Shown here: in pieces, positions 25,540-37,316 of the stretch | Layout: each line of letters starts with the position of its first letter | Position numbering within the stretch: the first letter of the stretch is position 1 | Assembly: GCA_029379385.1 (NCBI GenBank) | Contig: CM055611.1 | Location: 7,068,001 to 7,132,000, forward strand | Reading direction: 5' to 3' | Source of the DNA: Quillaja saponaria | Lineage: Eukaryota > Streptophyta > Magnoliopsida > Fabales > Quillajaceae | Length of the DNA: 64,000 bases | Made by a program: the position numbers and the translations under genes | The notes under the pieces: model-generated | Seen by the model: only the letters and a program-made list of their open reading frames with translations | Told to the model about the DNA's origin: nothing | Database searches by the model: none

Positions 25540-26771
25540 CCATCTGATCTTGAGTTGAGAAGGAAGATTCTTAAAGCGACTCATTGTTCATCCTATGTAA
25601 TGCATCATTGTTCTTCTAAAATGTATCAGGATTTGAAGAAGTTTTATTAGTGGGATGATATGAAGAAAGAGGTAGCTAATTTTGTTTCCAGGTACTTTGT
25701 TTGTCAACAAGTGAAAATTGAACATGAAAGATTTGTAAGTATGTTGTAAAGGTTAGACAACCTAGAATAGAAATGGGAAAAAGTTACTATAAACTTTATA
25801 TCAGGACTTCCTAAGACTTTTAGGGTTTTGATTAGATATGGGTGATTGTAGATTGATTGACTAAGTCCACACATTTTCTTCTAGTAAAGACTACGTATTC
25901 AACACATCAGTATGCCAAGTTGTATCTGGACGAGATTGTTTCATTACATGGAGTACTAGTTTATATTATTTATGACCGGGGTGCTCAGTTTACTGCGGTG
26001 TTCTAGAATTCTTTTTAGGATGCTCTCGGTGCTCAATTATTGTTCAGTACAACTTTTCATCCTCAAACTGATGGTTAGTCTGAGAGAGCAATACAAACCT
26101 TGGAGGATATGTTGTGAGCCTGCATCATGGATTTTTAAGGTAGTTGGGATTAACACCTTCCACTTATGGAGTTTGCCTATAACAATAGTTATCATAACAC
26201 TATTTAGATGGCACTATTTGAAGCTTTATTTGGGAGGAAATGTAGATCACCAGTTGGATGGTTCGAAATAGGTGAGCATCAATTATTGGGGCTAGAGTTA
26301 GTTCAGGATATAGTTGAAAAGGTGCAAGTAATTCATGATAGGTTGTAGACAGCTTATAGTAGACAAAAGTCATATGCTGATAACTAACGAAGATAGTTGA
26401 AGTTTGGAATAGGTGACCATGTATTTTTGAAGGTTTCACCTTTTAAAGGAACTATGAGGTTAGGCAAGAAAGGAAAGCTGAGTCCGAGATTTATTAGACA
26501 ATTTCAGATCTTGGATAAGTTTGGAACAATGGCGTACATGTTAGCATTACCCCCAGATTTAGACAGGGTATATCCGGTAATTCATGTGTTTATGCTTTGG
26601 AAGTATTTTCCAAATGAGTATCATGTTTTACGGATATAGGAGGTACAAGTAGATAAGAATCTCACCTACGAGGAGCAACCAATGGCAATTATTGAAAGAC
26701 AAGTTTGTAAACTTCGATCGAAGGTTATTCTTTCGGTAAAAGTTGTATGGCAATATCATGGTGAACGCGAA
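25540..26771 (+). pseudogene. pol: E1 pol: integrase and first part of the chromodomain
   Basis: The HHCC zinc region appears as MHHCSSKMYQDLKKF and FVCQQVKIEH (25,600-25,730). The catalytic core keeps all three acidic positions: WVIVD (~25,842), DRGAQFT (~25,973) and SERAIQTLED (~26,078). Downstream are MEFAYNN, the GDHVFLKVSPFKGTMRLGKK block (from ~26,411) and LPPDLDRVYPVIHVFMLWKY. A chromodomain starts at ~26,660 (LTYEEQPMAI, VWQYHGERE). It is cut at 26,771 by the solo LTR and resumes at 30,339. The chromodomain places E1 among chromoviruses, which tend to target heterochromatin. Confidence 0.92.
26767..26771 (+). other. Target-site duplication GCGAA (left)
   Basis: GCGAA precedes the solo LTR starting at 26,772 and is repeated exactly at 30,334-30,338 after its end at 30,333. 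Deleting one copy and the LTR rejoins the chromodomain reading frame. Confidence 0.95.
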
Positions 26772-29014
26772 TGTCACACCCCTCATGGAGGCATGACTAG
26801 CCAGAGAAATGGTAGCCAAACCTTCGTAACCCCTGACTCAAAAACAAGATAACAACCATGATTATTGATCAAACAATGAATAAAACTAAAAAGTTATAAA
26901 ACAAAAATTAACAGTAAAAGTTTGTTGACTGAAACAAATCATAACTTACTAAAAATTTGGGCAGAGATTCTTGTAATATGGAACATGCCTTATAATACAA
27001 ACCTATAGACTCCTGTTCTTACAAAACAACAACCCAAAGATAATAAGGAGCTCCGCTCTGTCTATATCATAAACAAGACAAATACTAGAATATTCCATCA
27101 TACAAAATTTGACACCCCACAGTTTTAATGTGACTGCAAACTTTCATCCTTGATTGAAAGTTTGAGATCCTGGAAATACCTTGTCGTACTCGATTGAAAA
27201 GTCACAAGCTTGGCTATGCAATGTACTAAACTCTTGTTACTAAAAAAAATCCATAAGAGAGGGGTGAGTCCTATTGACTCCGTGAGTAGAAAATCGTACC
27301 CTTTGGGTACTAGCATCACTCAACACAAGTGTATAACATATATAGTAACATCATGTAACAATGTTCATATCTTAATTCACATTACACGTATATATAGTAA
27401 TCGTCATAAATCCACAATTTACATGATTCATAGGATCACAAATTAATCAGAGCAATAATAACATGTAAAGCAACCAAAAGGTCAACGAGTAACTGAGCCC
27501 CGCACAACAGTATCACCCCTTACCGGGCATTTACGTGCCTGCACAATAGATTAATCTCTGTACATAATCCATTCCATTGGGGCTGAGCACTCAATTTTTA
27601 AAAAAAACATTTATCAGAATCAGAATTTATCAGGATTTTAAATAGAATATCCTAGGTGCACCTATATTGTGGTTCCGGAAATAAAATCATTTCTCAAAAA
27701 ATTTCAATTTGTTGGCCCTTATCAACCATTGATAATTTCAAACAAACATAATTCAAATAACTCACTAAAACATTGCATTGGCACATTTATTTAAATGAAC
27801 ATACAATTACACATAATAATCTGGCCCCTAAAGGCAACAATTAACCACTCACCTTCAACTGATTCCATTTGTCACTTGTACTTGCATTCACGCATCTCAT
27901 CAGGTCCATATTAGGATCCGAAACTGAAATTAATATTTCCAAATAATACATAATTCATATATGTTATTGTTATAACCTTTTAATTACTAAGCTTGTATAT
28001 AAACTTATGTAGGTTTCTTTATAAAAGTTTTCTATTAAACCATTATATGTCAAGTAGTATAAATTGTACTTTATGTGGTAAGGTTGATAATGAAAAAATA
28101 TTTTAGATGTCTTGATAATGCATATGTTAGAAAGAAACTATTAGAAAAGTTAGAAAACACTAGTGAGTTAAAGATGTTGAAACTGTCAAAACTCCACTTT
28201 ATCAAGAGTGAATTCCAAACTGTCCAAAAACGAGTGAATTCTACAAGACATCTAATCTGAACCCTACTTTATTAAGACATCACCTCAAGACCATAAGCTA
28301 CACTTTCTCTTCAAAAGTCCCAAACTAATTTAGTCCATAAAACACCTAAATTACTCAATTTCTATGAACCATCAAATCTAAACCTTGCTATCCATTCAAT
28401 AACCAATTAACCCTTATTTCATCACCTTAAAGCTTCAACTCATACTGGTCACTTTCAACACTAATCTATCAACATTATTCATATTCCAGTTATCACATAC
28501 AAAGTGAAGATTAATTATTTCAAATCATTAAAAGGCTTAAACTTTTTATTTTAATATGAACATAACCAATTTTTTTCATACTTTCCCCTTTCACTAACTA
28601 TTTAACCCCTACGCTTCTATTACTTTCAAACTCTAACTTACCCTCCTAAAGCCTCTAAATTCCAACTCTCAATTAAATACCAAAGGATAATAATTCTAAT
28701 TATGCACCCACTTATTTCTACAACTCTAATAAAGATCTTCTCCCATTATTTAAGACTCATTTCTTAGAATGATTTTGTATTTTTATTGGACCTTTAAGAG
28801 AGGCAAGTGATAGATTCTGTTGCCCTTTCAATTTATCAAATGGTTTCCTACTTTCTTACTTTGATAAGGTAGAATGCTCAATTATACCATAACTGCATCA
28901 AAACAATGTATGGATAAAGTTTCATTTAAAAAAAAAAAATTTAAAAAATGAGAGCACGTATTGGCACTAATTGGTAGATTAAGAACATTAGTGGGATTAG
29001 GAAGATATCAAGGG

Positions 29015-29023
29015 TATTTATAA
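29015..29023 (+). promoter_or_regulatory. Putative TATA box of the ERF gene fragment
   Basis: 'tatttataa' is followed by a pyrimidine-rich 'gctagctctctcttattc' typical of plant promoters and leaders. It lies ~245 bases before the ATG at 29,267. It was probably carried over with the gene fragment. Confidence 0.45.
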
Positions 29024-29266
29024 GCTAGCTCTCTCTTATTCAAACCATAGACCCACATGCTGACACCCAGAAAATAATATCGATGCAAACGAGGGAAAGA
29101 GAAGAGTCACTGCATACCATTCTCTCCTAAAAAAAAAAAAAACAAAGAAAAAAAAGGTTCATTATTGCTTTTTTTTCCATATCTATACAAGTCAACAAGC
29201 TTCATGTACAATATACCCTCTATCTATCTCTCTCGCATTTTCACAAACATATAATCATGGATCATC

Positions 29267-29425
29267 ATGGACCCATGTACTTCATCGTCAAAGACTAAAA
29301 AGAAGAAGACAACAATAACCACGATACAAGAACAAGAAACGACATGGGGAGGTAGGTACATAGGTGTTAGAAAAAGGCCATGGGGAAGATATGCAACTGA
29401 AATAAGAGACTCTTCCACCCAATAA
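29267..29425 (+). pseudogene. 5' fragment of an AP2/ERF transcription-factor gene
   Basis: A 52-codon frame from ATG 29,267 to TAA 29,423. After a short Ser/Lys/Thr-rich N-terminus (~28 residues) it enters an AP2/ERF DNA-binding domain: [19 protein letters not shown] (residues 30-48). This is the beta-sheet part that contacts GCC-box DNA, with the hallmark R-x-R-P-W-G-R-Y-A-x-E-I-R. The sequence ends after SSTQ, where ERF proteins continue with the rest of the domain; the second half and the C-terminus are absent. The short region before the domain recalls LEAFY PETIOLE-like ERFs, but that assignment is tentative. It lies inside a solo LTR and antisense to it, so it is best explained as a gene fragment captured by, or inserted into, the retroelement. 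A lone half-domain is unlikely to bind DNA. Confidence 0.85.
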
Positions 29426-29952
29426 AAACAAGATTAGCAAGTCAAAAGAGAAGTTGAATCTCACGGACATCAAGGAAGCTACTAACAGCAAAGTGAATCA
29501 AGGTAGATCCATGATTACCATAAGGTGAAATTTTAGACTTTGAGATGAACAAACCCATGGCAAAAAGGAAAGGAAAGAGAAGCACAACGAAGGCTGCTGC
29601 TAACTGGTTCCCACGCCTACTACTGAGTCTAGCTCTCTTTGTTTTCGGTTCTACACATACCAACAACGCCACACACACCAAGGAACAAGCTACTTTCACA
29701 AGTAGGAGGAATGGAGTGCAAGGCTAGACAAGAACAAGCAAAATAGGGCCTCTTAGAATTTTCGGGAAGCAAGGGACAAAAGAACTCAAAGACGGTGGAA
29801 AGCAACAAAGAGAAGAAAAGGGTAGAGAAAAAGTGATCCAAAGAAACGTGAATGAATAAAATTAAAAGAAATGTAATGGGAATAAAATAAAATACCAAAA
29901 AGTAAAGTCAAAGTAAGAAAAAGGAGATGTAGGCTCACAATTATTCTTATAA

Positions 29953-29954
<2 letters not shown>

Positions 29955-30008
<54 letters not shown>
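29955..30008. repeat. (TA)n microsatellite
   Basis: An almost pure alternating TA run of about 50 bases near the right end of the solo LTR. A shorter run lies at 30,117-30,136. Similar runs occur at the matching place in other copies (21,727-21,750), so length variation at this site is a family trait. Confidence 0.9.
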
Positions 30009-30012
<4 letters not shown>

Positions 30013-30333
30013 TAATTTATTGTAGTTATACATTAATTTCATTTACCAATAAAATCATATGAAAAAGTCAAGATCAAAATCAAGTAAGTTTAAATTACTT
30101 GTATGTATATATTTTATATATATATATATATATATAACGTTTATTTTATCTATACTTGCTCTTATTTTTATAATAAAAACTTATACTAAATTGTTCAAGT
30201 TTCAAGTTTTAATATCGGCTTATAACATGTTTAATTGTATAATTATTCATTTAATTTATTTATTTTATAACTCTAACTTACATATTATGTCTAAAACTCA
30301 CTTTTACATTATCAGTTTAGGACGGTTATAACA

Positions 30334-30395
30334 GCGAAGCCACTTGGGAATCTGAGGATGCAAAGAAACAACAATGTTCATATCTCTTTGAATAA
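30334..30395 (+). pseudogene. pol: E1 pol C-terminus (end of the chromodomain)
   Basis: Directly after the repeated GCGAA the frame continues as EATWESEDAKKQQCSYLFE and stops at TAA 30,393-30,395. This is the expected C-terminal end of a chromovirus polyprotein and continues the sequence broken at 26,771. Confidence 0.92.
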
Positions 30396-31340
30396 TTCAG
30401 GTATCCATAGTTATTTAATTTGAAATTCAGGACGAATTTCTTTTAAGGAGAGAGAAAGTTATAACCTAATACGTTAATACTCCGTTTTAGAAATTTTACC
30501 GTGTAAATTTTGTAAATAGGTTAAACAATAATAAATAAAGTGAAGATAAAGTGAATAAATATTTATATAGATAGATAGATATATATTTTGTTTATAGGTG
30601 AATTTGCTTGACCTTGATTTAATGCTTTTAGACTTGTCTATGTAAAGTTTTTTTTTAGTGTAAAACATAGTGGAAACAAAGAAAATTAAGTTAAACAACT
30701 ATATATATATATATATATAGGTATATATATGTATCATTTTAGAATAAACTTGGACCACAAAAATTAAAGTAAGACTGACTTAAATTTTATATTTGTTTTA
30801 TCCTTCTTTCCCTTCATTTTCTTGCACTGACTTACTCTATTTCCTTCTTTGGAATCTGTATCTCTTTCAATAATTTAAGTAATGAAAAATTTGTAGTTAT
30901 TTCATTTGAAATTCGGGATGAATTACTTTTAAGGGGGGAGACTGTTATAACCTGATACGTTAATACTCTGTTTTAGAAATTTTGTGTATAAATTTTGTAT
31001 ATAGGTGAAACAATAAGAAATAAAATAAAGTTAAAGTGAATAAATATTTATATATATAGATAGATATACATTTTGTATATAGGTGAATTTGCTTGACTTT
31101 GACTTTAATGCTTTTAGACTTTGCCTTATATAAAGTTTATTTTTTTATTTTTTAGTGTAAAATAGAGTGGAAACAAAGAAAATTAAGTTAAACAAGTATA
31201 TATATAGTTATGTAGATGTATAATATGTATAATTTAAGAATAAACTTGCACCACACAAATTAAAGTAAGACTTTGACTTAAAATTTATATTTGCTTTATC
31301 CTTCTTTCCCTACATTTTCTTGCATTGACTTACTTTATTT
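30350..31340 (+). repeat. ~490-base tandem duplication across the E1 pol end, PPT and LTR start
   Basis: The series 'ggaatctg...tatctctttgaataattcag', polypurine tract, LTR start and LTR bases ~1-390 occurs twice. The first copy has its PPT at 30,445-30,456 and a partial LTR at 30,457-30,849. The second has its PPT at 30,931-30,942 and the full LTR from 30,943. The copies have diverged visibly, so the duplication is old. Only the second LTR is complete. Confidence 0.85.
30931..30942 (+). other. E1 polypurine tract
   Basis: 'aaggggggagac' lies immediately before the 3' LTR start TGTTATAACC at 30,943. Polypurine tracts prime plus-strand DNA synthesis. The upstream duplicate reads 'aaggagagagaa'. 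Confidence 0.9.
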
Positions 31341-33717
31341 CCTTTCATTATCTTCTGCCCATGTCCTGCTCCTTCATCCTCTCTTGCTCCTTTTTTCTTG
31401 CCTGTGAATTATTCCCTTTTCTTGCAGCCAAGTTCAGTAACTTGGTGAGTTTCTTCACCCTCTTCGTTTGTAGATTGTTGGAGCTGACTTTTAAGTTGAT
31501 TCCTCCTCTTTCCAACCAAACTGAGGTGCAGTTGTGGCCTTGTGTGGATATCCCTTATTCTACCATCCTTTGTATTATGGTCTTGGCTAGTTACCTTGCA
31601 ACTAATTCAGCTAGTCGTGGTTTGCTTCACCTTGTAGCCACTACAAAAACCCTGCAGCAGCCTTTGTTGCGTGAAGGGTGGTGAGCAGCAGTAGCAGAAG
31701 TGAGCTTTCTTCCACCTACAGCTGGTAATGGTGTTGGCAGCTCATTAATTCAAGACAGCAAGGGTAAGGGAGCTTAACAAACAAGCTTGGTTATGGGTTT
31801 GATTGGGTAGCCGAGTATATCTTGTACATAATTATTGGGTTTACTTGTTATGTATGCATAATATTCTTGGTAGTTAATGAGTTAACTTAAGAACTAGTTC
31901 GATTAAAATTAGTAGTGTGAATAAAATTTGAAATAAACAAGAAATATGGATGATGATCATAGGAATTGGAAAAGGGAAATTTAAAATTTAATTGTATTCA
32001 TGTTGGAAATATATAGTTCAAGCTCTTGATTAACTTTAGGTAATCAATTTAAGTTTAATTCAATAATTGGAGCATGAGTAATATAGAGATTATATATATA
32101 TATATATGAACACATACATATAAATTAGGATAAAAAAATACATACTAGGTATTAGACAAAATGCTTAAGAGAAATAAAATGCTAATAAATGCATAGAAGT
32201 TAATTTACATAGGTTTCATTTGTTAAATAGTTAAGTAAACAACATGAAATTTGATTAAGTTAATGTTAAATTATAGAATTTTAATTCTTGAATGAGTTGA
32301 AGTAATTAATTTTACTTTAAATTCAGTAATTAAAGAATGAGTAATGTTGAATTGATGAATTGTGTGATATTTTCTGGGTATATATATATATATATACATA
32401 CACATTCAAGAAAATTAAACACGCTTTTAAGATATTCGGTAAAATGTTTAAGATGAATTAGTTCTCAAGCAATGTGTTAAGGCTATATATGTAGGATTGA
32501 GGAATCGTAAAATTAATTGTGAGTGGATATACCGAATCGTGTCAAGGATATACCGACACCTTTGCATCCTAGACGGAACAACGAACCAAATCCGTAAACT
32601 TTGTGAGTGGATAACGTATTCTTTGGTTGCTAGATGAATATGTGTAATTGCTTATGGGTATTGGAATAAATGTGTCTATATTTAGAGGTATATAAGAATG
32701 TGTAGTGTTTAATTTGAGTTATTTGAATTATGTTTGACATGTGAAATTTTTTATGTTTGATAAGGACCAATAAATGAATTTTTATCCAAACTAATTTTTA
32801 TATTTGAAATAGAATCTAAGTGCACATAGGATACTTTTATTTGATATGTGATTTAAAATATTCGAGTAACTCAGCCCTGAGGATGGATATGTAATGAGCA
32901 TATATTTGGTGTGCGAGCACAAAAATTGCCCGAGAGAGGATATATGGTATGCGGGTGCTGAGTTACTCCAATTAGTCATTTGGTTGAATTGCTTGATTTG
33001 TATGCTTTGAATAATTCAATTGATTTATTTATCTCGTGTATTGCATAAACGGTCATTGTTAAATTTTACGTTGTTCAAATGTACGTACGTATAATATTGA
33101 ATTGTGATATGAGAACAGTTTACATGAAATTATTTAACATATGTGTGCTATTCATGCTTTGGTTGATGCTAGTACTCTCAGAGTACGTTTTTCTCTCATT
33201 GAGTCTTTATGACTTACTCCCCGTTTGTGGTTTTTTTTTTAGTATCAGGGGATTAGCATTCATCGCTTAGAGATTCGTGACTTGTTGATTGCATTGTGGC
33301 AAGATATACATTTGGGATCACACACTTAATGCCAAAAGAGAAAGTTTGCAGTCATATGGGTTGTCATGTTTTATGTTGTTTAATAGTCTAACTAGTATTG
33401 TTTATGACATGATTGGAGTGGAGCTCCTCTGTATATACTGTTGTTTTATGAGCTAGGTTAAATGTAACTAGGTTATACATGTTTGTATTATTGGGCACGT
33501 TCCACTTTACAATGAACCTTTGCCAAAAATTTTAGTTATAGTGATATGTGTTTTTGATAAATAAGTATTTTTCTTTCTAATTTAGTTCAACAAAGCTTTC
33601 CTTTTTAACTATAATTGGTCAATGGTCATATGTGCTTATTTGATTTGAAGTCAAGGTTATGGAGATTTGGTTATCCACTCATTCGGCTAGTCATGTCTTT
33701 CGTATGAAGGTGTGACA
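30943..33717 (+). repeat. 3' LTR of E1
   Basis: 2,775 bases, TG...CA, from TGTTATAACC to GGTGTGACA, followed by target duplication TTAAC (33,718-33,722). It matches the 5' LTR along its length. A 119-codon frame at 31,325-31,684 is interrupted in the 5' LTR copy and has no recognisable domain, so I do not treat it as a gene. Confidence 0.94.
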
Positions 33718-33944
33718 TTAACAACATATTAAAATGAACTTAAATCTTAACAATAATATAAATGAACTTACCCTAAAATTATTATAGCATAAGGTCTTAT
33801 ATGTTGTCCGAGAACTTCGATGCTAGAAAAGTGGACTAGGAAGGTGTTTCATGATAATCCCAGAAATGGTAATGCCCACCTTCATGTTCTTAGGGTGGCC
33901 ACCAATGAATGCTTTGCAATACAAACAAAAAGAAACAACGTTAG
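33718..33944 (-). other. Unassigned relic, piece 2 (between E1 and the next solo LTR)
   Basis: About 220 bases of host sequence of more balanced composition ('gtccgagaacttcgatgc', 'agggtggccaccaatg'). Removing E1 and the solo LTR joins it to 15,116-15,585 on one side and to 36,802-37,312 on the other. No product is recognised. Confidence 0.35.
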
Positions 33945-36796
33945 TATCATACCCTTATACGAAGGCATGACTAGTCAGAGATGTAGATAACCAAACCTCT
34001 GTAACCCTAACTTCAAATCAAATAAGCACATATGACCATTGACCAATTATAGTTAAAAAGGAAAACTTTATCAAACTAAATTAGAATAAAGACTTATTTA
34101 TCAAAAACACATAACACTTTAACTAAAATTTTTGGAAAAAAGGTTCCCCGTAAAGTAGAATGTACCTAATAATACTAACATGTATGACCTGGTTACATTC
34201 AACTAGTTCATAAAACAACAATACACACATAGAGGAGCTCTGCTCTAGTCATGTCATTAACAACAATAGTGAAACTATAATACAACATAAAACATGACAA
34301 CCCACCCCTAATATGATTGCAATTTCATCCTTTAGCTTCAAGTGTATGATCCTAAATGTATACCTGGCCGCAAAACAGTCGGCAAGTCATAAATCTCTAG
34401 GTGATGAATGATGGTCTCTTGATACTTAAAAAAACAACAAAAGATGGAGAGTGAGTCATAAAGATTCAGTTAACAAAAAATATACCATAAGGGTACTAGC
34501 ATCAATCAAAGCATAAATAAAATACATATATAAAATAATTTCAGCATAACATGAATTCTAAAATAATTACATTTCACATGAACGTAAATATAAAAATGTA
34601 AAATTAATCAAACACTTTTCATATAATTATTCAACCAAGAAATCAAAAATTCAAATCACTCAAAGCACACAAAAGGCCAATTAAAGTAACTCAGCCTCGT
34701 ATAACATATATCCTCCTATTGGGCATTTTTTGCTCCTGCATACCAAATATATTATGTGTACATATCCATCCCGGTGGGGTTGACTACTCAATCATTTCAA
34801 ATCACATATCAAATCAAAGTATATCAAAGTGTCCTAGGTGCGCCTGTATTCTATTTCAAAATTAAAAACCATTTCGGAGAAAAATTCATTTTTTTGGCCC
34901 TTATCAAACATAAACAAAAAGATATATTAAGCAAAAATTCAAATACACACATAAACGATCAAACACTTTAATCTAGCAACCAAAATTATGTAATTCACTC
35001 ACAAAGCTCAAAGATGAGGTTCCTTATTCAGTCTAGGATGAGAAGGTGTCGATATATCCTCGACATAATCCGTAGTTGAAAATTATAAATTCATATATTA
35101 CTTAAAGTAATCATTTCATATTTAATTCCATGATTCCTCAATCCTACACACACATATATATATACACTTAACATACTACTTGATAACTAATTCCTCTTAA
35201 CATTTTACCTCATATCTTAAAGGTATATTTCATTTCCTTAAATGTATATGCATGTATATTAATGCATGCACCAAGGAATCTTATACAACCCATTAATTCA
35301 ACTTTACTTATACTTTGATTATTAAGTTTAATATTAACTTAGTCAATTTTCATGTCTTCTAATTGACTATTTAATTAATGAAACTTATGTAAATCAATTT
35401 CTATGCTTATGTTAACAAATAATTTCTCCTAGGCATATTGCCGAATACTTTCAAGACATATTAAATTTCTATTAGTATGTGCATATTTATGTATATACAT
35501 CCACCAAGAAATTCAATACAACTCTTCCATTACTTATTACACAAACTTCAACATTGAATTAATTAAACTATTTATTTAAAATTCATTGAAACTTAAAGTG
35601 TACAAGTCCTATGATCATCCATATTCCTTGTTTGTTTTAACTTTTAGCCACACTTTTAATCCAAACCCAACTAGTTCTTAACTTAACTCATTAACTAACA
35701 AAAATATTATTCATACATAATAAATAAACCTATAATTCCCTACAATCGATATTTGGCTACTCAACTAAAGCCCTAACTAAGCTTATGTGTTAAGCTCCCT
35801 TAGCCTTACTGCCTTGACTTAAAGAGTAGCCAACACCAAGCTTAACTACAAGGTGGAGGGAGGCTCACTTTTGCTTCTACTACCCGCCACCTTCACGCCA
35901 TAAGGGCTGCTGCAGGGCCTTTGTAATGGCTGCAAGATGAAGTAAGCCACTTCTAGCTGAGTTGTTGCAAGACAACCAGCCAATACCACCACCCAAAGGA
36001 CAGAAGAACAGGGGACAACCACACAAGGTTACTACCGCACCTCAGCTTGGTTCAAAAGGTAAGAAATCAATTCAAAACTAAGCTCCTAACAACCTATAAA
36101 GAGAAGAGTTTACAGTTAGGAAAGCAGTATTGGAGGGAGGAAAGAACCAGAAGTAGAGGGGGACTAAAAAAAGAGTAGTAAGTTACTACTACTGCCGCTA
36201 ACCAAGATGGATTTCAGCTCCTAAATTTTCCTAAAACCAAGTTACCACAGCCTACAAAAGGGAAGGAGAAAAAAGGCTCACCAAAGAGTTGAACATGGCA
36301 ACAAAGAGAAAGAAATTCATGGATAAGAAGGAGCAAAACAAAGAGCAAATAAAACAGGGCAAGGGCAAGGAAGGAAATAGTGAGCAAGTTTGTTTAAGAT
36401 GGGGGGGAAGAGAAAGACAAATGCAAAATATATATAAATTTATGGTAAAAATTAGCTTTATGATTTGTGATTGAGAGTTAATGCTAGAAATATGTATATA
36501 TACATATATTATTATAGTTTCCTAGTTTATTTATTTTTTACTTTTATTTTGATTACACACTTGTTGAACACATCCATAAAAATTACACAAGTAAATTTAA
36601 AATTTTTTTAAGTCAACCAATAATGCTGGTGAAAATTAATTTCCTATTTACACGTATATATATAAAATGTTTAATTTTTTTTAATTCTACTTTGTGTAAA
36701 ATTTTATCCACCTAGTCACATAAGTTACATATAAACATTCGAAAATGTACACATACCAACATTAAAAATTGTATGTTAAAGTATCAGTTTATAACA
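33945..36796 (-). mobile_element. Solo LTR, minus orientation, short class
   Basis: 2,852 bases, starting TATCATACCC (the family's TGTCACACCC with decayed TG) and ending 'tatcagtttataaca'. It is flanked by GTTAG (33,940-33,944) and ATTAG (36,797-36,801), one mismatch. Internal blocks such as 'ggtgtcgatatatcctcgac' and 'ttaagctcccttagcctta' match the E1 LTRs in reverse complement. No internal region is present. Confidence 0.88.
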
Positions 36797-37316
36797 ATTA
36801 GTAAAATACAAGGTATAAATACAATTGAATACAAAATTATAAAGATAATTTACTTATTTGTCTACAGCTATGTGAATGAGTACGTGATCCTCTTTAACCT
36901 CATAGGGAGAGGCAATCTTATCCTTGCCCTTCTTCCCCTTTTCTTTGCCTGTAGAGCACTCAACAACATGACATGCTGATCATGATCTATAGCTGCAATA
37001 CAACCTAAGTAGTGTAAGAACAATGAAAGTCATAAAAATTCAAAAAATAAGAAAATTCATTATCAAAGTTTGAAATTGTTGTACAGATCCTAGGTTCGAT
37101 AGGATCTGATCTGAGCTCACTTTAGAAAGGTTCCAAACCTACTTCGAAGATGGAGCAAGTAACGGGACATTAGGAGGTGAAGCTCCAGCTGTAGAGGAAG
37201 GTGACGGTACTGGGGCTACAGTCATAGAGGGAGCTGGTAGAGCTGAAGCTATAGATGGACACCCAGTCGATGTTGTGGATGAAGAGAATGAAGCTCCACG
37301 TCCTCTAGGCATGACT
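36797..37316 (-). pseudogene. Unidentified minus-strand gene relic with Pro/Ser-rich N-terminus
   Basis: An ATG at 37,312-37,310 on the minus strand opens MPRGRGASFSSSTT followed by Ser/Pro/Ala-rich sequence, 57 residues in all, to a TAG at 37,141-37,139. The frame downstream is broken. A further block with Lys/Gly-rich coding look (37.0-36.87 kb, KEKGKKGKDKIASPYEV) follows a 'ctctacag' acceptor-like site. Basic RG starts with low-complexity tails occur in plant transposon-encoded second proteins as well as host genes; I cannot decide. Interrupted on its 3' side by the solo LTR at 33,945-36,796. Confidence 0.4.

Larger units (their letters stand above)
28780..29430 (+). other. Captured or inserted host-gene segment within the solo LTR
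   Basis: This stretch does not align with the other LTR copies in the window. It has the layout of a plant gene start: a TATA-like box (29,015-29,023), a ~240-base leader with A- and CT-rich tracts, and an ATG at 29,267 opening an ERF coding sequence. The edges are approximate, because the LTR copies are diverged and partly deleted here. Confidence 0.6.
26772..30333 (-). mobile_element. Solo LTR, minus orientation, inside the E1 chromodomain
   Basis: A 3,562-base LTR, TGTCACACCCC... to ...GGTTATAACA in plus orientation, with a perfect GCGAA duplication. It shares 'gactagccagag', 'aaccaaaccttcgtaaccc' and 'gaggggtgagtcctat' with other family members. Compared with the solo LTR at 18,345-21,858 it lacks part of the middle. 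Instead it contains a ~0.65-kb segment (about 28,780-29,425) not seen in other copies, which includes the start of an AP2/ERF gene on the opposite strand. It also carries long (TA)n at its right end. Confidence 0.93.
15591..33717 (+). mobile_element. E1: Ty3/gypsy chromovirus-type LTR retrotransposon, nested
   Basis: A structurally complete element. It has 5-bp target duplications TTAAC, a 5' LTR (15,591-18,344 plus 21,864-21,883), a tRNA-iMet PBS at 21,886-21,898, decayed gag and pol, a PPT at 30,931-30,942 and a 3' LTR at 30,943-33,717. Without the two later solo LTRs (18,345-21,858 and 26,772-30,333) it would be about 11.0 kb. The domain order is gag, protease, reverse transcriptase, RNase H, integrase, chromodomain, as in Del/Tekay-type chromoviruses. 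The two LTRs are 2,774 and 2,775 bases long but differ at many sites. All coding frames carry stops. Confidence 0.95.

Noticed and set aside
29545..29898. Overlapping frames on both strands after the ERF fragment
   Set aside because: They lie in ordinary LTR sequence shared in type with other copies, have no known domain, and overlap each other in several frames.
31325..31684. A 119-codon hydrophobic open frame in the 3' LTR of E1
   Set aside because: The matching region of the 5' LTR is interrupted by stops and indels, and no domain is recognisable. Pyrimidine-rich LTR sequence yields hydrophobic frames by chance.
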